From NCBI RefSeq assembly GCF_000482845.1, contig NZ_AXWV01000039.1, positions 1-38,869 on the forward strand: DNA of 38,869 nucleotides. The letters are read 5' to 3'. The stretch is from Anaerobiospirillum succiniciproducens DSM 6400. GTDB lineage: Bacteria > Pseudomonadota > Gammaproteobacteria > Enterobacterales > Succinivibrionaceae. Positions 1 through 8,731 of this stretch are shown one piece after another. The translations under genes were made by a program, and so were the position numbers. Below the pieces are notes generated by a model. That model worked only from the letters and a program-made list of their open reading frames with translations. It had not been told where the DNA came from and ran no database searches. Position 1 is the stretch's first letter. Every line of letters begins with the position of its first letter.

Positions 1-60
1 ATAAATGAGGCTCCCGTGGCTCCTAAATGGAGATACAAACTCGATGAGTTAGATGTTTAA
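1..60 (+). CDS. C-terminal end of an unknown protein (partial)
   Basis: Frame 1 is open from the window edge to a TAA at 58-60 and encodes 19 residues ending in KLDELDV. The other two forward frames stop within the first six bases, so this is the only frame that could carry a gene in from the left. It is too short to identify. It lies 82 bases before the IS21-like gene on the same strand, so the two could be co-transcribed or could be pieces of one broken element. Confidence 0.35.
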   Translation: MNEAPVAPKWRYKLDELDV

Positions 61-142
61 TTTTTAATTACCGTATTTATGAAACGCACTACTAGATAAG
101 TCATTTATCACATGCATTAGCGATCTTAGATATTTTCTAAAC

Positions 143-1075
143 TTGGCACGAGAGCAAAAAGAAAAGGATGAAGCAGCTAAGGCTAAGGCTAAAAAGAGGG
201 CAAAAGCTAAACCGCCAATAAATTATGAAATGGGCGATGTGCTGCAAGTTAGCGTAACCGAGGCCCCATTTCAATTTGCAGATGAAGAATGCGAGTATCT
301 CATCTATGTATACGCTTTTGTCTACCCATGGTCGCACAAGACCTTCTTCTGGGCTAGTCCATATTTAAACGAAGCTTCATGGTTGTACGCAACTACTCAA
401 TGTTTGAAGAAGTACGGCATTCCTAAAAAGATAGCTTGCCTAAAAAATGATTCGATTATCCGCGTTGGCGCAAATAAAGAAGATCTTTCTTTTAGCCCTA
501 GCTTTAAGTGGTTTTGCGAGCAATACAATATTGAATGTGAGCCTTTTAGGCCTACAGGTACTCAAAGACTTGGTGCTGTCGATCAAGCCTGCAACTTTGT
601 CAAAACAAATGGCTTAGTTTGGCTAAAAGTAACAGATAAAGTTAACTGCGATTTTCTTGAGCTTAACAATGCTCTAGAGGCTTGGAATACTCAGTATAGC
701 GATACAAATCGCTTCTTCACTGGCACTATTGATGGTAAAACCGACAAATACACACCTAAACAGCTCTTTGAAGTTGAGTCACAGGTGCTAGGCAAAATGG
801 ATCCTAATGTAGATAGCTCAATATATTTGAACTATCAAAACGTTAGCCCGGATGGCTATGTGTTTTTGAATGATCTAATGATCAAAGTAGATGATAAATA
901 CAAAGGCTATTTAGTCACCCTCTACCTTGCTGCTAATGGTTCATACCTTCTGCTTGACTACTATAACGAAGTCATTGAGCACGAGAAACCAGCAAACAGC
1001 GCTATTGCAGCAAAAGAATGGATCGATGAGGTCTTTGAGCGCGACTCTTTGGCTAGCTTCTTGGTTAGCCCATAA
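143..1075 (+). CDS. IS21/IstA-like integrase-core protein, truncated and probably catalytically dead
   Basis: A 310-aa protein with a Lys/Ala-rich start (residues 1-25), then a region that follows the IS21 IstA DDE core and C-terminal layout: GDVLQVSV, a PKKIACLKNDS strand, QYNIECEPFRPTGTQ, then LNNALEAWNTQ and a late beta-rich part with SPDGYVFLNDLMIKV. IstA is normally about 500 aa with an N-terminal HTH, which is missing here. By my alignment the three catalytic acids are replaced: QVDF-like is QVSV, the DN pair is KN, and the final E is D in GAVDQ. The TTG start at 143 has no visible Shine-Dalgarno; the frame is open back to 83 without an ATG or GTG, so the start is uncertain. The uninterrupted frame could mean domestication or recent decay. 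No IstB partner is seen. Confidence 0.6.
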   Translation: MAREQKEKDEAAKAKAKKRAKAKPPINYEMGDVLQVSVTEAPFQFADEECEYLIYVYAFVYPWSHKTFFWASPYLNEASWLYATTQCLKKYGIPKKIACLKNDSIIRVGANKEDLSFSPSFKWFCEQYNIECEPFRPTGTQRLGAVDQACNFVKTNGLVWLKVTDKVNCDFLELNNALEAWNTQYSDTNRFFTGTIDGKTDKYTPKQLFEVESQVLGKMDPNVDSSIYLNYQNVSPDGYVFLNDLMIKVDDKYKGYLVTLYLAANGSYLLLDYYNEVIEHEKPANSAIAAKEWIDEVFERDSLASFLVSP

Positions 1076-1118
1076 AGAGGTTGGGCTCTGGCAATTTGTG
1101 CTGTCGTAAAAAACAAAG

Positions 1119-1157
1119 GGCTACGGATGCGTAAGCATCAGTAGCCTCTTTTTGTTT
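1119..1157 (+). terminator. Rho-independent terminator (bidirectional)
   Basis: Arms GGCTACGGATGC (1119-1130) and GCATCAGTAGCC (1135-1146) pair with one G-A mismatch around a GTAA loop, followed by a T-rich tract. An A-rich tract on the left lets it also serve suhB, which ends at 1263 on the minus strand. Confidence 0.85.
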
Positions 1158-1262
1158 CGACTCACAAGAAGCGTGTGTAGCGATGATGGACGTGCTCTAT
1201 TAGCACGACTCATGCTCTTGCTAAGCTTTGTCTTAGCTCACTGTCTAAATGTATGGAATTAA

Positions 1263-2069
1263 TTAGCGCAGAATACCAGGCAGGTTTTGGCCATCGCAAA
1301 CCTTAGTTACTAAGGCCTGAACGATCTGTGGGTTACCAGCAACTAAGTTACCAGAGGTAGTGAAACCTAAACCACCAGTAAAGTCAGTAACGATACCGCC
1401 AGACTCACGTAAGATGAGCTCACCAGCGGTGAAGTCCCATGGCTTTAAGCCCTGCTCTAAATAGCCATCAAAACGGCCACAAGCAACGTAGCACAGATCT
1501 AAAGCAGCACTGCCGCTACGACGGATATCAGCTACATTGTCGATAAGACGGGTGAATACTTCCATGTAAGCACTCATACGCTCACGATAGCGCATAGGAA
1601 GAGCAGTACCGATTACGGCACCTTCTAAAGACTGATGCTTGCTAACACGGATGCGACGGCCATTGTAAGTAGCGCCTTCGCCACGAGCTGCACTAAAGAG
1701 CTCGTTAGTGATTGGATTGAAGACTACACCAACAATGGTGCGGCCCTTGTGCTGCAGACCGATAGAAACGGCGCAGTGTGGGATACCCTTAACGAAGTTG
1801 GTGGTACCATCGATTGGGTCGATGATCCACACATACTCTGAATCCTTATCGCCAATAAGACCGCTCTCCTCGCCTATGATAGCGTGGTCACGGTAAGACT
1901 TACGCAGAACGTCAACAATAGTGCGCTCACACTCACGATCAATATCAGTTACTAAGTCGTCAGCAGTAAACTTAGACTCGATGTTGTAGTTGTCATTGTC
2001 AATATTGCGAGCAATAACGTTACCTGCAGCGCGTGCGGCACGAACTGCGATATTCAGCATTGGATTCAT
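1263..2069 (-). CDS. suhB: Inositol-1-monophosphatase SuhB
   Basis: A 268-aa protein with the usual SuhB length and start (MNPMLNIAVRAARAAG). It hydrolyses myo-inositol 1-phosphate and related sugar phosphates with Mg2+ in the cytoplasm; in E. coli SuhB also joins the rRNA antitermination complex. The family metal-binding motifs are present: EESG at 67-70, DPIDGTTNF from residue 84 (Asp84, Asp87) and WDFTAGELI with Asp212. The first ATG fits the family start exactly, though the upstream Shine-Dalgarno is only moderate (AAGAGAG). It is a single gene facing the IS21-like gene and sharing its terminator. The E. coli-like N-terminus supports a gammaproteobacterial host. Confidence 0.95.
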   Translation of the reverse strand: MNPMLNIAVRAARAAGNVIARNIDNDNYNIESKFTADDLVTDIDRECERTIVDVLRKSYRDHAIIGEESGLIGDKDSEYVWIIDPIDGTTNFVKGIPHCAVSIGLQHKGRTIVGVVFNPITNELFSAARGEGATYNGRRIRVSKHQSLEGAVIGTALPMRYRERMSAYMEVFTRLIDNVADIRRSGSAALDLCYVACGRFDGYLEQGLKPWDFTAGELILRESGGIVTDFTGGLGFTTSGNLVAGNPQIVQALVTKVCDGQNLPGILR

Positions 2070-2594
2070 TTTAAAGAGCTCTCTTGGTGAAACAAAAGTG
2101 CCTTATTCTAACAAATTGCAAGCATCAACTTCACACTTTTGCTAAATTATTTTCATAAAAAAACTCGCACAATCCCTCAAGCCCCGCCAAAATGCCCATC
2201 TTCAGGCCAGCTGCAGCATAAAAGTTTCAGCTAAAGCTCGCTCATCTACACTTAGTTGTGGCCTATCGTGTCAAAGAACAGCTTGTCGATGTCTACATAA
2301 CTAAAACTACTTGTGTCAGTTTGATGCGTGCTTAGTGGCTGCTGAGCTTACGATCTTGAGGTGATAACTTTTTTATCTGGATTGAGTATCTTTTGCTAGG
2401 ATCAATAGCATGTGCTAAGCTTGCCTTTCTAATGACAATCTAATGGTCATGGCATTCTTTTGCGCTAAGGATTGCATAAGTTTGTTTAAGGTCTGTGCAT
2501 TTCTTAGTATGAAGGTGGCCATATGAGATCTTAAGATACTCTCATCTTATTAATTGCAGATGGGTATCGTCTAACACTAGCAGCCGAGGTTTTA
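2070..2594. other. Divergent intergenic region between suhB and the ygfB-like gene
   Basis: About 525 bases without a credible gene. It must hold both divergent promoters; only the one for the rightward gene is recognisable (2482-2510). I see no RNA gene or repeat here. Confidence 0.6.
2482..2510 (+). promoter_or_regulatory. Candidate sigma-70 promoter of the ygfB-like gene
   Basis: TTGTTT at 2482-2487 and TAGTAT at 2505-2510 are separated by 17 bases, about 85 bases before the ATG. Based on consensus fit only. Confidence 0.4.
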
Positions 2595-3158
2595 ATGGAC
2601 TCATTAAAGAACAACGACTTATACCAAAAGGTAGTTCCTGGTTTTAAGACAGCACCATTTGAAGAAAGTCCGGCTGTAACTCAAGGCTTTTTACTCGGCC
2701 TAATCGCACGTGGTCGTGGCTCATCAGACTCAAAGGCCCTTAAGATCACCGTAGATATCTTAAACGGCGGCACTGCTTTAACTGGCTCTGGTATCGCTTT
2801 ATTTACTACCATGATGATTGAGCTTGAGCGCGAGCTTAAAAACAATAAGCTCAGATTATTTGTGCCTTCTAAAAAAGAAGAAAGCCAAAAGCGCCGCATT
2901 ACCTGCCTAACTGAGATCGCCTACGGCTTTAACTTAGGCATGTGTTGTGAAAACCAGCCAACCGTTGGCTCGATTGTGGAAGCTGACTACGTTGAAAACA
3001 ATGGCATCTTAAAAGAAGATCTCGAGATGGTGGCCATGGTTGGTGAGCTTGATCCTGAGTCAGACTATGATGAAGATGACTTTGATGTAGTGTTCGACAA
3101 GTTCATCGAAACTATCGTTGAAATCTACACCCTCTTCCACCGTCACGAAAAAGCCTAA
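2595..3158 (+). CDS. YgfB/YecA (UPF0149) family protein
   Basis: A 187-aa acidic cytoplasmic protein. It lines up by eye with E. coli YgfB along its length: QGFLLGLIARG (family HGLISGMICGG), a middle LRLFVPSKKEE (LYLPDGDD), YGFNLGMC (HFLLGLG), and an acidic C-terminus with the DLEMVAMVGELDPESDYDEDD stretch followed by a helix with ETIVEIYTLFH. The family is all-helical and of poorly defined cellular role, so no activity is assigned. GAGG at 2586-2589 sits six bases before the ATG and supports the start. It is a single-gene unit closed by the hairpin at 3187-3215. The similarity is partial, so family membership is likely rather than certain. Confidence 0.7.
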   Translation: MDSLKNNDLYQKVVPGFKTAPFEESPAVTQGFLLGLIARGRGSSDSKALKITVDILNGGTALTGSGIALFTTMMIELERELKNNKLRLFVPSKKEESQKRRITCLTEIAYGFNLGMCCENQPTVGSIVEADYVENNGILKEDLEMVAMVGELDPESDYDEDDFDVVFDKFIETIVEIYTLFHRHEKA

Positions 3159-3186
3159 GCTCAATTTCAGCCCCACTTTCTACTTT

Positions 3187-3215
3187 TTAGCAAGGCTGCA
3201 GCGCAGCCTTGCTAA
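3187..3215 (+). terminator. Perfect 13-bp hairpin after the ygfB-like gene
   Basis: TTAGCAAGGCTGC and GCAGCCTTGCTAA pair perfectly around an AGC loop. The right-hand T tract is weak, while the left side has ACTTTTT. It probably ends the rightward gene. Confidence 0.7.
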
Positions 3216-3396
3216 ACTTCATCTTTTCCCCTCACAAGCCCCATCTGATCCTACCTAGCCTACTCCTCTAGATCACCATTGCGATTAAGCCTCAACTTTT
3301 GCCTTGTATTGCCTTGCTAGGGCCCTGCTTTGGCCAAGCTGTGATCTTGCAAGGGCCTGGCTTTGTTCTTTTGGGGCTTGCTTTGCTTTGATCTTT

Positions 3397-5745
3397 TTAG
3401 TCGCGGCCAGGCAGTAAGAGGAGGATGTAGTCGATTGCCTTCATGCGATCGCGCAAGACGGCAGCCTCTTCAAACTTGAGCTCGTGGACGAGTTCGAGCA
3501 TCTCTTTTTGGATACGCTCAACTTCCTTAACTAAGGCATCGGCACTTGGCAGGCGACGATGGGAAGCAAGGTTATTCATAAGATCGCCAAGCGAAATATT
3601 GCCAAGCTCACGTAAAGCCGATGCAACTGCAGGTGAGATAGTAATGCCCTGCTCACGCTGCACAAAGGCAATAAGCAAGGACATGACGCGGGCTTTTTCT
3701 TCATCAGCGGTAACTGACTTGCCTAAGGCCTCAATGGACATCTTTGATGCTGCCTTTGCTGTGGCTGCGGCAGTATCCATTGGCTTTTGATCTTTAAGCT
3801 TAGCTGCAGCTTTATCGCCCTGATAGCCGCGCTTAGTGCCTTGCAATGTATCCACCTCGCGCTCATTTTCCCATTGAGCACGGGTTTTAGTAGGCATGGA
3901 ACGCTCTTCATATGGCACCTTAAAGGCATCAGAGTGCGCTAATGCCACCTCCATAACATCGACGATCTTCTTTTTAATCTGCTTTGGCTCAATGCCATGA
4001 TCTTTATTGTATTTATCCTGGATCTCACGACGGCGGGCAGTTTCATCCATAGTCTGACGCATGGAGTCGGTGATCTTGTCGGCATAGAAGATGGCCTTAC
4101 CCTCAACATTACGCGCGGCACGACCAACAGTCTGAATTAAAGAGCGAGTTGAACGTAAGAACCCTTCTTTATCAGCATCTAAGACAGCAACTAAGCTTAC
4201 CTCAGGGATATCTAAACCTTCTCTTAGGAGATTAATACCGATAAGCGCATCAAACTCACCTAAACGTAAGTCACGAATGATGTCCATACGCTCCACAGCA
4301 TCGATATCTGAGTGCATATAGCGTACTCTAAGCCCATGCTCATCAAGATATGAGGTGAGCTCCTCGGCCATCTTCTTAGTAAGCGTAGTGACTAAAGTAC
4401 GCTCATTACGCTCTGCGCGTTGTCTAATCTCAGACATCACATCATCTACCTGAGTAGCCACTGGACGTACTTCGATAATTGGGTCTAAAAGGCCCGTTGG
4501 ACGAATGAGCTGCTCAACCACCTGAGTAGACAGATCAGTTTCGTAATCAGCTGGAGTTGCTGATACATAGAGAGTTTGAGGCTGAAGCTTTTCAAACTCT
4601 TCAAAACGTAAAGGACGGTTATCAAAGGCAGACGGCAGACGGAAACCAAAGTTAATCAGATTCTCTTTACGTGAGCGATCGCCTTTATACATGGCACCAA
4701 TCTGCGGCACGGTTACGTGTGACTCGTCAATAATCAAAAGACCGTCATCAGGCAGATAGTCAAATAAACATGGTGGTGCCTCACCTGGCTTTTTGCCAGT
4801 GAGATAGCGTGAGTAGTTTTCAATGCCTGAGCAGTAGCCTACCTCATTGATCATCTCAATATCGTACTGAGTACGCTCACGAATACGCTGCTCTTCAAGA
4901 AGCTTACCTTCTTTTAAAAACTCTTCACGTCTAATCTTAAGATCGACTTTGATCTGCTCAATAGCATTGAGCAAGATGTCACGAGGTGTTACATAGTGAG
5001 ACTTTGGAAAGACGGTAAAACGTGGCAGATCGCACTCGATTTGGCCAGTTAAAGGATCAAAGCGTGAGATACGCTCAATCTCATCATCAAACAGCTCAAC
5101 ACGTACTGCATAGCCATCGGATTCAGCTGGGAAAATATCAATAACATCACCACGTACACGGAATGTCGAACGCGCAAAATCAACATCGTTACGGGTGTAC
5201 TGCAGATCAGAAAGGCGGTTAATGATGTCACGCTGGCTAATCTGTTCGCCACGGGATACGTGCAGCATCATCTTAAGATATGTCTCTGGTTCGCCTAAGC
5301 CGTAGATCGCAGATACTGAGCAGACCACAACGGTATCGCGGCGCTCCATCAGAGCCTTGGTAGCACTCAAACGCATCTGATCGATATGGTCGTTAACCTT
5401 AGCATCCTTTTCAATAAAGGTATCTGTGGCAGCTACGTAAGCCTCAGGCTGATAGTAGTCGTAGTAAGAGACAAAATACTCAACCGCGTTATTTGGGAAA
5501 AACTCACGCATCTCACCATATAACTGCGCCGCTAAGGTCTTATTGTGAGACAGGATCATGGTTGGGCGATTGAGCCTAGCAATCACATTAGCCATGGTGA
5601 AAGTCTTGCCTGAGCCAGTTACACCAAGCAAGGTTTGAGCTTTATCGCCACGCTCTAAACCTTTGACCAGAGCATCAATTGCAGTTACTTGATCGCCTGC
5701 TGCGGCAAAAGGAGCAACGAGCTCAAAACCATGTTTTCTTGCCAT
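3397..5745 (-). CDS. uvrB: UvrABC system protein B, enlarged
   Basis: The DNA-damage verification helicase of nucleotide excision repair. The 782-aa protein shows Walker A GVTGSGKT (41-48), the beta-hairpin region beginning [17 protein letters not shown], the DESH helicase motif, the motif VI region [13 protein letters not shown] and a C-terminal UVR motif ([17 protein letters not shown]) that contacts UvrC. E. coli UvrB is 673 aa; the extra ~110 residues lie between the helicase core and the UVR motif (about residues 640-745), an Ala/Lys-rich linker then a helical block. AGGAAA seven bases before the ATG supports the start. No LexA-type operator is evident upstream. It is a single gene. Confidence 0.96.
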   Translation of the reverse strand: MARKHGFELVAPFAAAGDQVTAIDALVKGLERGDKAQTLLGVTGSGKTFTMANVIARLNRPTMILSHNKTLAAQLYGEMREFFPNNAVEYFVSYYDYYQPEAYVAATDTFIEKDAKVNDHIDQMRLSATKALMERRDTVVVCSVSAIYGLGEPETYLKMMLHVSRGEQISQRDIINRLSDLQYTRNDVDFARSTFRVRGDVIDIFPAESDGYAVRVELFDDEIERISRFDPLTGQIECDLPRFTVFPKSHYVTPRDILLNAIEQIKVDLKIRREEFLKEGKLLEEQRIRERTQYDIEMINEVGYCSGIENYSRYLTGKKPGEAPPCLFDYLPDDGLLIIDESHVTVPQIGAMYKGDRSRKENLINFGFRLPSAFDNRPLRFEEFEKLQPQTLYVSATPADYETDLSTQVVEQLIRPTGLLDPIIEVRPVATQVDDVMSEIRQRAERNERTLVTTLTKKMAEELTSYLDEHGLRVRYMHSDIDAVERMDIIRDLRLGEFDALIGINLLREGLDIPEVSLVAVLDADKEGFLRSTRSLIQTVGRAARNVEGKAIFYADKITDSMRQTMDETARRREIQDKYNKDHGIEPKQIKKKIVDVMEVALAHSDAFKVPYEERSMPTKTRAQWENEREVDTLQGTKRGYQGDKAAAKLKDQKPMDTAAATAKAASKMSIEALGKSVTADEEKARVMSLLIAFVQREQGITISPAVASALRELGNISLGDLMNNLASHRRLPSADALVKEVERIQKEMLELVHELKFEEAAVLRDRMKAIDYILLLLPGRD

Positions 5746-5930
5746 CTGTGTTTTCCTAGACCTGTCTAAAGCCCAACATCAAACCAATCACCATAAGTTG
5801 CCCAAAGATTATCTTTCACATGATAAACACCGCTCTTGCCTGTTACCACCACGCGTAAGATGACTAAGCATCATGGAAGTATCTAAAGACGGTAAGCAAC
5901 ATTGTACCCTTGATGTTGTTGGTTCGACCC

Positions 5931-5984
5931 AAAATAAAACAACCTTGCCTACATGCCACATCAGTGGGTTATAGACAAGGTTGT
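5931..5984 (-). terminator. Terminator of the YjfB-like gene
   Basis: ACAACCTTGCCTA (5939-5951) pairs with TAGACAAGGTTGT (5972-5984), 12 of 13 positions. Read on the minus strand it is followed by TTTTATTTT. Confidence 0.65.
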
Positions 5985-6005
5985 ATCATACATGAAAGCC
6001 GCCTG

Positions 6006-6021
6006 GTGCAGTCGACTGCAC
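6006..6021. repeat. Perfect 16-bp palindrome
   Basis: GTGCAGTCGACTGCAC is fully self-complementary and lies between the YjfB-like gene and uvrB. It may be part of a larger terminator-like structure ending in CTTTTTT near 6048, or a protein-binding site. Confidence 0.5.
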
Positions 6022-6078
6022 ACAGCAACAACGGTTTTGTTGTGCAGCTTTTTTTAGTTAGTTATGCACAAAAGCTAA

Positions 6079-6273
6079 TTAGGCCTTGGTGTTGATAACT
6101 GAACCTACACGGCCATTTGACTGTGCAGATGCATTGATCTGCTGAACAGACTGAGCAGTGTCCTCGAGTAAGCTCATGGCGATCTTGCCCTGAGCCTCAG
6201 TTGAACGCTTAGTCATAGCAACGGCCATGAACTCAAAACCGAAGTTATCGCTGAGACCAGTAATATTGCTCAT
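6079..6273 (-). CDS. Small YjfB-like putative motility protein
   Basis: A 64-aa protein, MSNITGLSDNFG then a helical MAVAMTKRSTEAQGKIAMSL, a middle LLEDTAQSVQQINA and a C-terminus ending VINTKA. The pattern of an amphipathic helix with IAMSLLED followed by a short glycine-containing tail ending in a hydrophobic-polar xxA resembles the YjfB 'putative motility protein' family (PF14070), whose function is unknown. AGGAG seven bases before the ATG is a strong ribosome site, and a terminator follows at 5931-5984, so this is a real gene despite its size. The presence of flagellin and fliD genes elsewhere in the window is consistent with the family call, but the similarity is short and by eye. Confidence 0.6.
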   Translation of the reverse strand: MSNITGLSDNFGFEFMAVAMTKRSTEAQGKIAMSLLEDTAQSVQQINASAQSNGRVGSVINTKA

Positions 6274-7180
6274 TAGTAATTCTCCTAAGAATCGGATTTC
6301 TCTAATATTATATCGCCAATGAAAGTCTCATCTTTAGCTCAATAGTGAAAAGATCTGTCGATTTGACACCTAAAAACTCATCAATGCTAGGCATTAACTA
6401 GTTTTTAGCCTCTTTAAGCATGACAAAAGAATTAACCAATCCCATGCTATTAGACTTCTTATCTATAAAGAGCCATGAGCATTAACGTTATCTACTCAGA
6501 GCCGATAGCTAACACATACTGCATGCCAAACTAGAGTCAAAAGATCATGATAAGCCTAGGCCTATCTACTTAGCTTCGCATCACAGCAACCAGATAGGAT
6601 CAGTAAGCTTGGCTTTATTGCATCAAACGGCATATCAACAACAAGCGCAAGCTTATGACCATACCAATATCTTACATGAGCAAGATTAGTGCACAATTAG
6701 GCCAAAGCTAAGATTTCATCAAGAAAACTAAGCATAACTTGGCATCAAAAGCCGTATCTACTTTAAAGTTTTTGATATATAAGCCATTTATGGGCAAGAT
6801 ATAACTTACAATCAGCACCTAAAAAATGCCTAATGATTGCACAGCAATTTCGCCTTATTTCTTGAGATCACCATATTTCATGAGATCACCATATTTCTTG
6901 AGATCACCATCTTTGCCACTGACGGCCACTGACTTGCCATCAATAATACAAGCTTTGCCGTTGCATAGCTTCAAGCCTTCCCAAAAGATCACCAATAGCA
7001 ATCTGTAACCTCGTAATAGCTGTGTTGGCTGTTATGTTTGAAAGACAACTTGTGCGTGAAACGCGTTTTAAAAATCCACACCTTCAAGCATTACAAACTC
7101 ATTAGCTAATACGTATTGCCTAGCAAGCGCATAGAGTCTAAACACTGCCTACGGGTAGGAACAAATGCCTTGCCTGAAAA
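6274..7180. other. Long non-coding stretch
   Basis: About 900 bases without a gene I can support. It contains the promoter of the YjfB-like gene near its left end (not localised) and the 18-bp tandem repeat at 6861-6914. Nothing else stands out. Confidence 0.55.
6861..6914. repeat. Three tandem 18-bp units
   Basis: CTTGAGATCACCATATTT, then a copy with CATGAGATC and a copy ending CATCTTT, exactly 18 bp apart. Each contains GAGATC, the same core that is enriched at 35030-35750. The 18-bp period also keeps one reading frame open, but that frame has no ribosome site. Confidence 0.8.
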
Positions 7181-7217
7181 ACAAAAAAAGCCAAGGCATC
7201 AGATGGAATACCTTGGC
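7181..7217 (-). terminator. Terminator of glk
   Basis: On the minus strand GCCAAGG...CCTTGGC forms the stem (7190-7196 with 7211-7217), followed by TTTTTTTGTTTTT. Confidence 0.85.
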
Positions 7218-7285
7218 TCTTGATTGAGCATATCAATTTACTGTGCGAGAGCTAGATCTTGGCTCTTCTCTCTTATGCTGCGCGA

Positions 7286-8263
7286 TTAGAGAACAGCACC
7301 TAACTCCTGACGTAAGGTGGCTGCAGCGCCTAATAAACCGGCCTTTGGCTCGGTAATTACGTAAGTTGGGATACGAGATAAGTAATCCTTGAAACGGCCC
7401 TTATCTTCAAAGGCATCACGGAACTTGGAGTTCTTGAAGAAGTCGATAAAGCGAGGAACTACACCACCTGCTACGTAAACACCACCAAATGTGCCTAAGG
7501 TCAGAGCTAGATTGCCACCAAAACGACCCATGAGACGGCAGAAGGTGTTTAAAGCCTCAAGGCAGTCTGGATCTGGGTTAGCGCTTAAGGCTGAAGCGGT
7601 AATGTCAGCTGGAGTTAAGCCAGTACGTAAACGCTCATTACGCATTGCAATGGCTTCGTAGAGGTTCAGAAGACCAGGGCCTGAGAGTACACGCTCAGCT
7701 GATACGTGGCCAATACGTGCACGCAGAGTAATTAAGATCATGTCCTCAGACATGTTGGCTGGGGCTAAATCAACGTGACCACCTTCACCAGAGAGTGGGA
7801 TCCACAGATCATTGTGCTTAATAAGGTGAGCAACACCTAGACCAGTACCTGCTCCGTAAACTGCAATTGGAGCGTTTGGATCAGGCTCGCCACCACCAAT
7901 CTTGACGAGAGTCTTCTTATCAAGACAGGTAACAGACATACACATGGCAGTGAAGTCATTAACCACGAGCAGAGTATCAAGACCTAAATTAACCTTGAGC
8001 TGTGACTTTGAAAAAGCCCATGGGTTGTTAGTCATCTTGATATAGTCCTGATTGACTGGACATGCAATCGCAATACATGCAGCTGTGAAATCTACCTTAG
8101 TATCCTGACGAAACTTTTGAATTACTGATTCTAAAGAGTCGTGCTCTAAAGCAGAGTAAATAATTGGATCAGATATGCTACCGTCTGCTAAGTTACAAAT
8201 AGCTAAACGTGCATTGGTGCCGCCGATATCGCCAACTAAGGCATAGCCTGATAAAGCAGTCAT
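7286..8263 (-). CDS. glk: Glucokinase
   Basis: A 325-aa cytoplasmic kinase that phosphorylates glucose to glucose 6-phosphate with ATP. It matches the proteobacterial Glk family along its whole length: phosphate-binding GDIGGTNAR (11-19), catalytic VNDFTA with Asp103, AVYGAGTGLG (135-143), GEGGHVD from 159, the SAERVLSGPGLLNLY helix and FGGVYVAGG. The frame extends upstream to 8344, but the start is set at 8263 because MTALSGYALVGDIGG matches the family start and TTTGGAG lies about six bases before this ATG. It is a single gene with its own terminator at 7181-7217. Confidence 0.95.
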   Translation of the reverse strand: MTALSGYALVGDIGGTNARLAICNLADGSISDPIIYSALEHDSLESVIQKFRQDTKVDFTAACIAIACPVNQDYIKMTNNPWAFSKSQLKVNLGLDTLLVVNDFTAMCMSVTCLDKKTLVKIGGGEPDPNAPIAVYGAGTGLGVAHLIKHNDLWIPLSGEGGHVDLAPANMSEDMILITLRARIGHVSAERVLSGPGLLNLYEAIAMRNERLRTGLTPADITASALSANPDPDCLEALNTFCRLMGRFGGNLALTLGTFGGVYVAGGVVPRFIDFFKNSKFRDAFEDKGRFKDYLSRIPTYVITEPKAGLLGAAATLRQELGAVL

Positions 8264-8488
8264 AAAAACTCCAAACAGCTTGCGTTGCATTACTAAGATC
8301 TCGCACTTTTGCCATCTAAAAGCTTGGTCTTTAATACAGAGCACTTAAGATAAGCTTTGAGTACAGATCATTAGCTCATCATAGCAAAAAAGCTTTTGAC
8401 AAAATATCTAGCCACGCCTAAAAAAAGCAATTGAGTAGCATAAGTGGTCTAAAAAGTTGAATCTTCACCCTCTACTACTGCTTCTATA

Positions 8489-8512
8489 CGCTAATTCTTT
8501 AATTTTGGATCA
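8489..8512 (+). repeat. Left terminal inverted repeat of the IS
   Basis: CGCTAATTCT + TTA + ATTTTGGATCA, matching the complement of 11120-11144 except for the short central part. Confidence 0.6.
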
Positions 8513-8595
8513 ACTTACTAAAGTTGACAGCAAATGCTCTATTTTTGAGACTGCAACCAATAGCCAACTTAATTGTTAATCATTTTGGACTCTCT

Positions 8596-8731
8596 CTAGA
8601 GTCTTTCTTTTTTACTACCTTTTGGCCTGCCAACCTTTGGCTTTGGCGGTTGTAGTGCCTGCAGTACAGTTTCATGACAATCAGATTGCTTAAGGCCTAT
8701 AGCATCATGAGAGGCTTCAGCCTTTGTAGCA
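8596..8731 (-). pseudogene. Out-of-frame continuation of the transposase C-terminus
   Basis: Directly after the transposase TAA, the +1 frame on the minus strand stays open to a TAG at 8596-8598. It encodes about 44 residues ending PPKPKVGRPKGSKKERL, a sixth GRPKGSK AT-hook-like unit of the same kind as the five inside the gene. This says the original protein was longer and a one-base indel near CATAAATAATG cut it short. Programmed frameshifting there is an alternative. Confidence 0.65.

Larger units (their letters stand above)
5746..6078. other. Intergenic region upstream of uvrB with two inverted repeats
   Basis: About 330 bases. It holds the minus-strand terminator of the YjfB-like gene (5931-5984) and a perfect 16-bp palindrome (6006-6021), followed by a second hairpin-like stretch ending in CTTTTTT near 6048. 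The uvrB promoter must lie at the left end, but I cannot place it. Confidence 0.6.

Noticed and set aside
5746..5800. LexA box for uvrB
   Set aside because: No CTGT-N8-ACAG type site seen close to the start; the nearest matches lack the second half.
6826..7008. 60-codon frame with SPYFLRSPYFMRSP repeats
   Set aside because: Produced by the 18-bp tandem repeat; no ribosome site and the start is not plausible.
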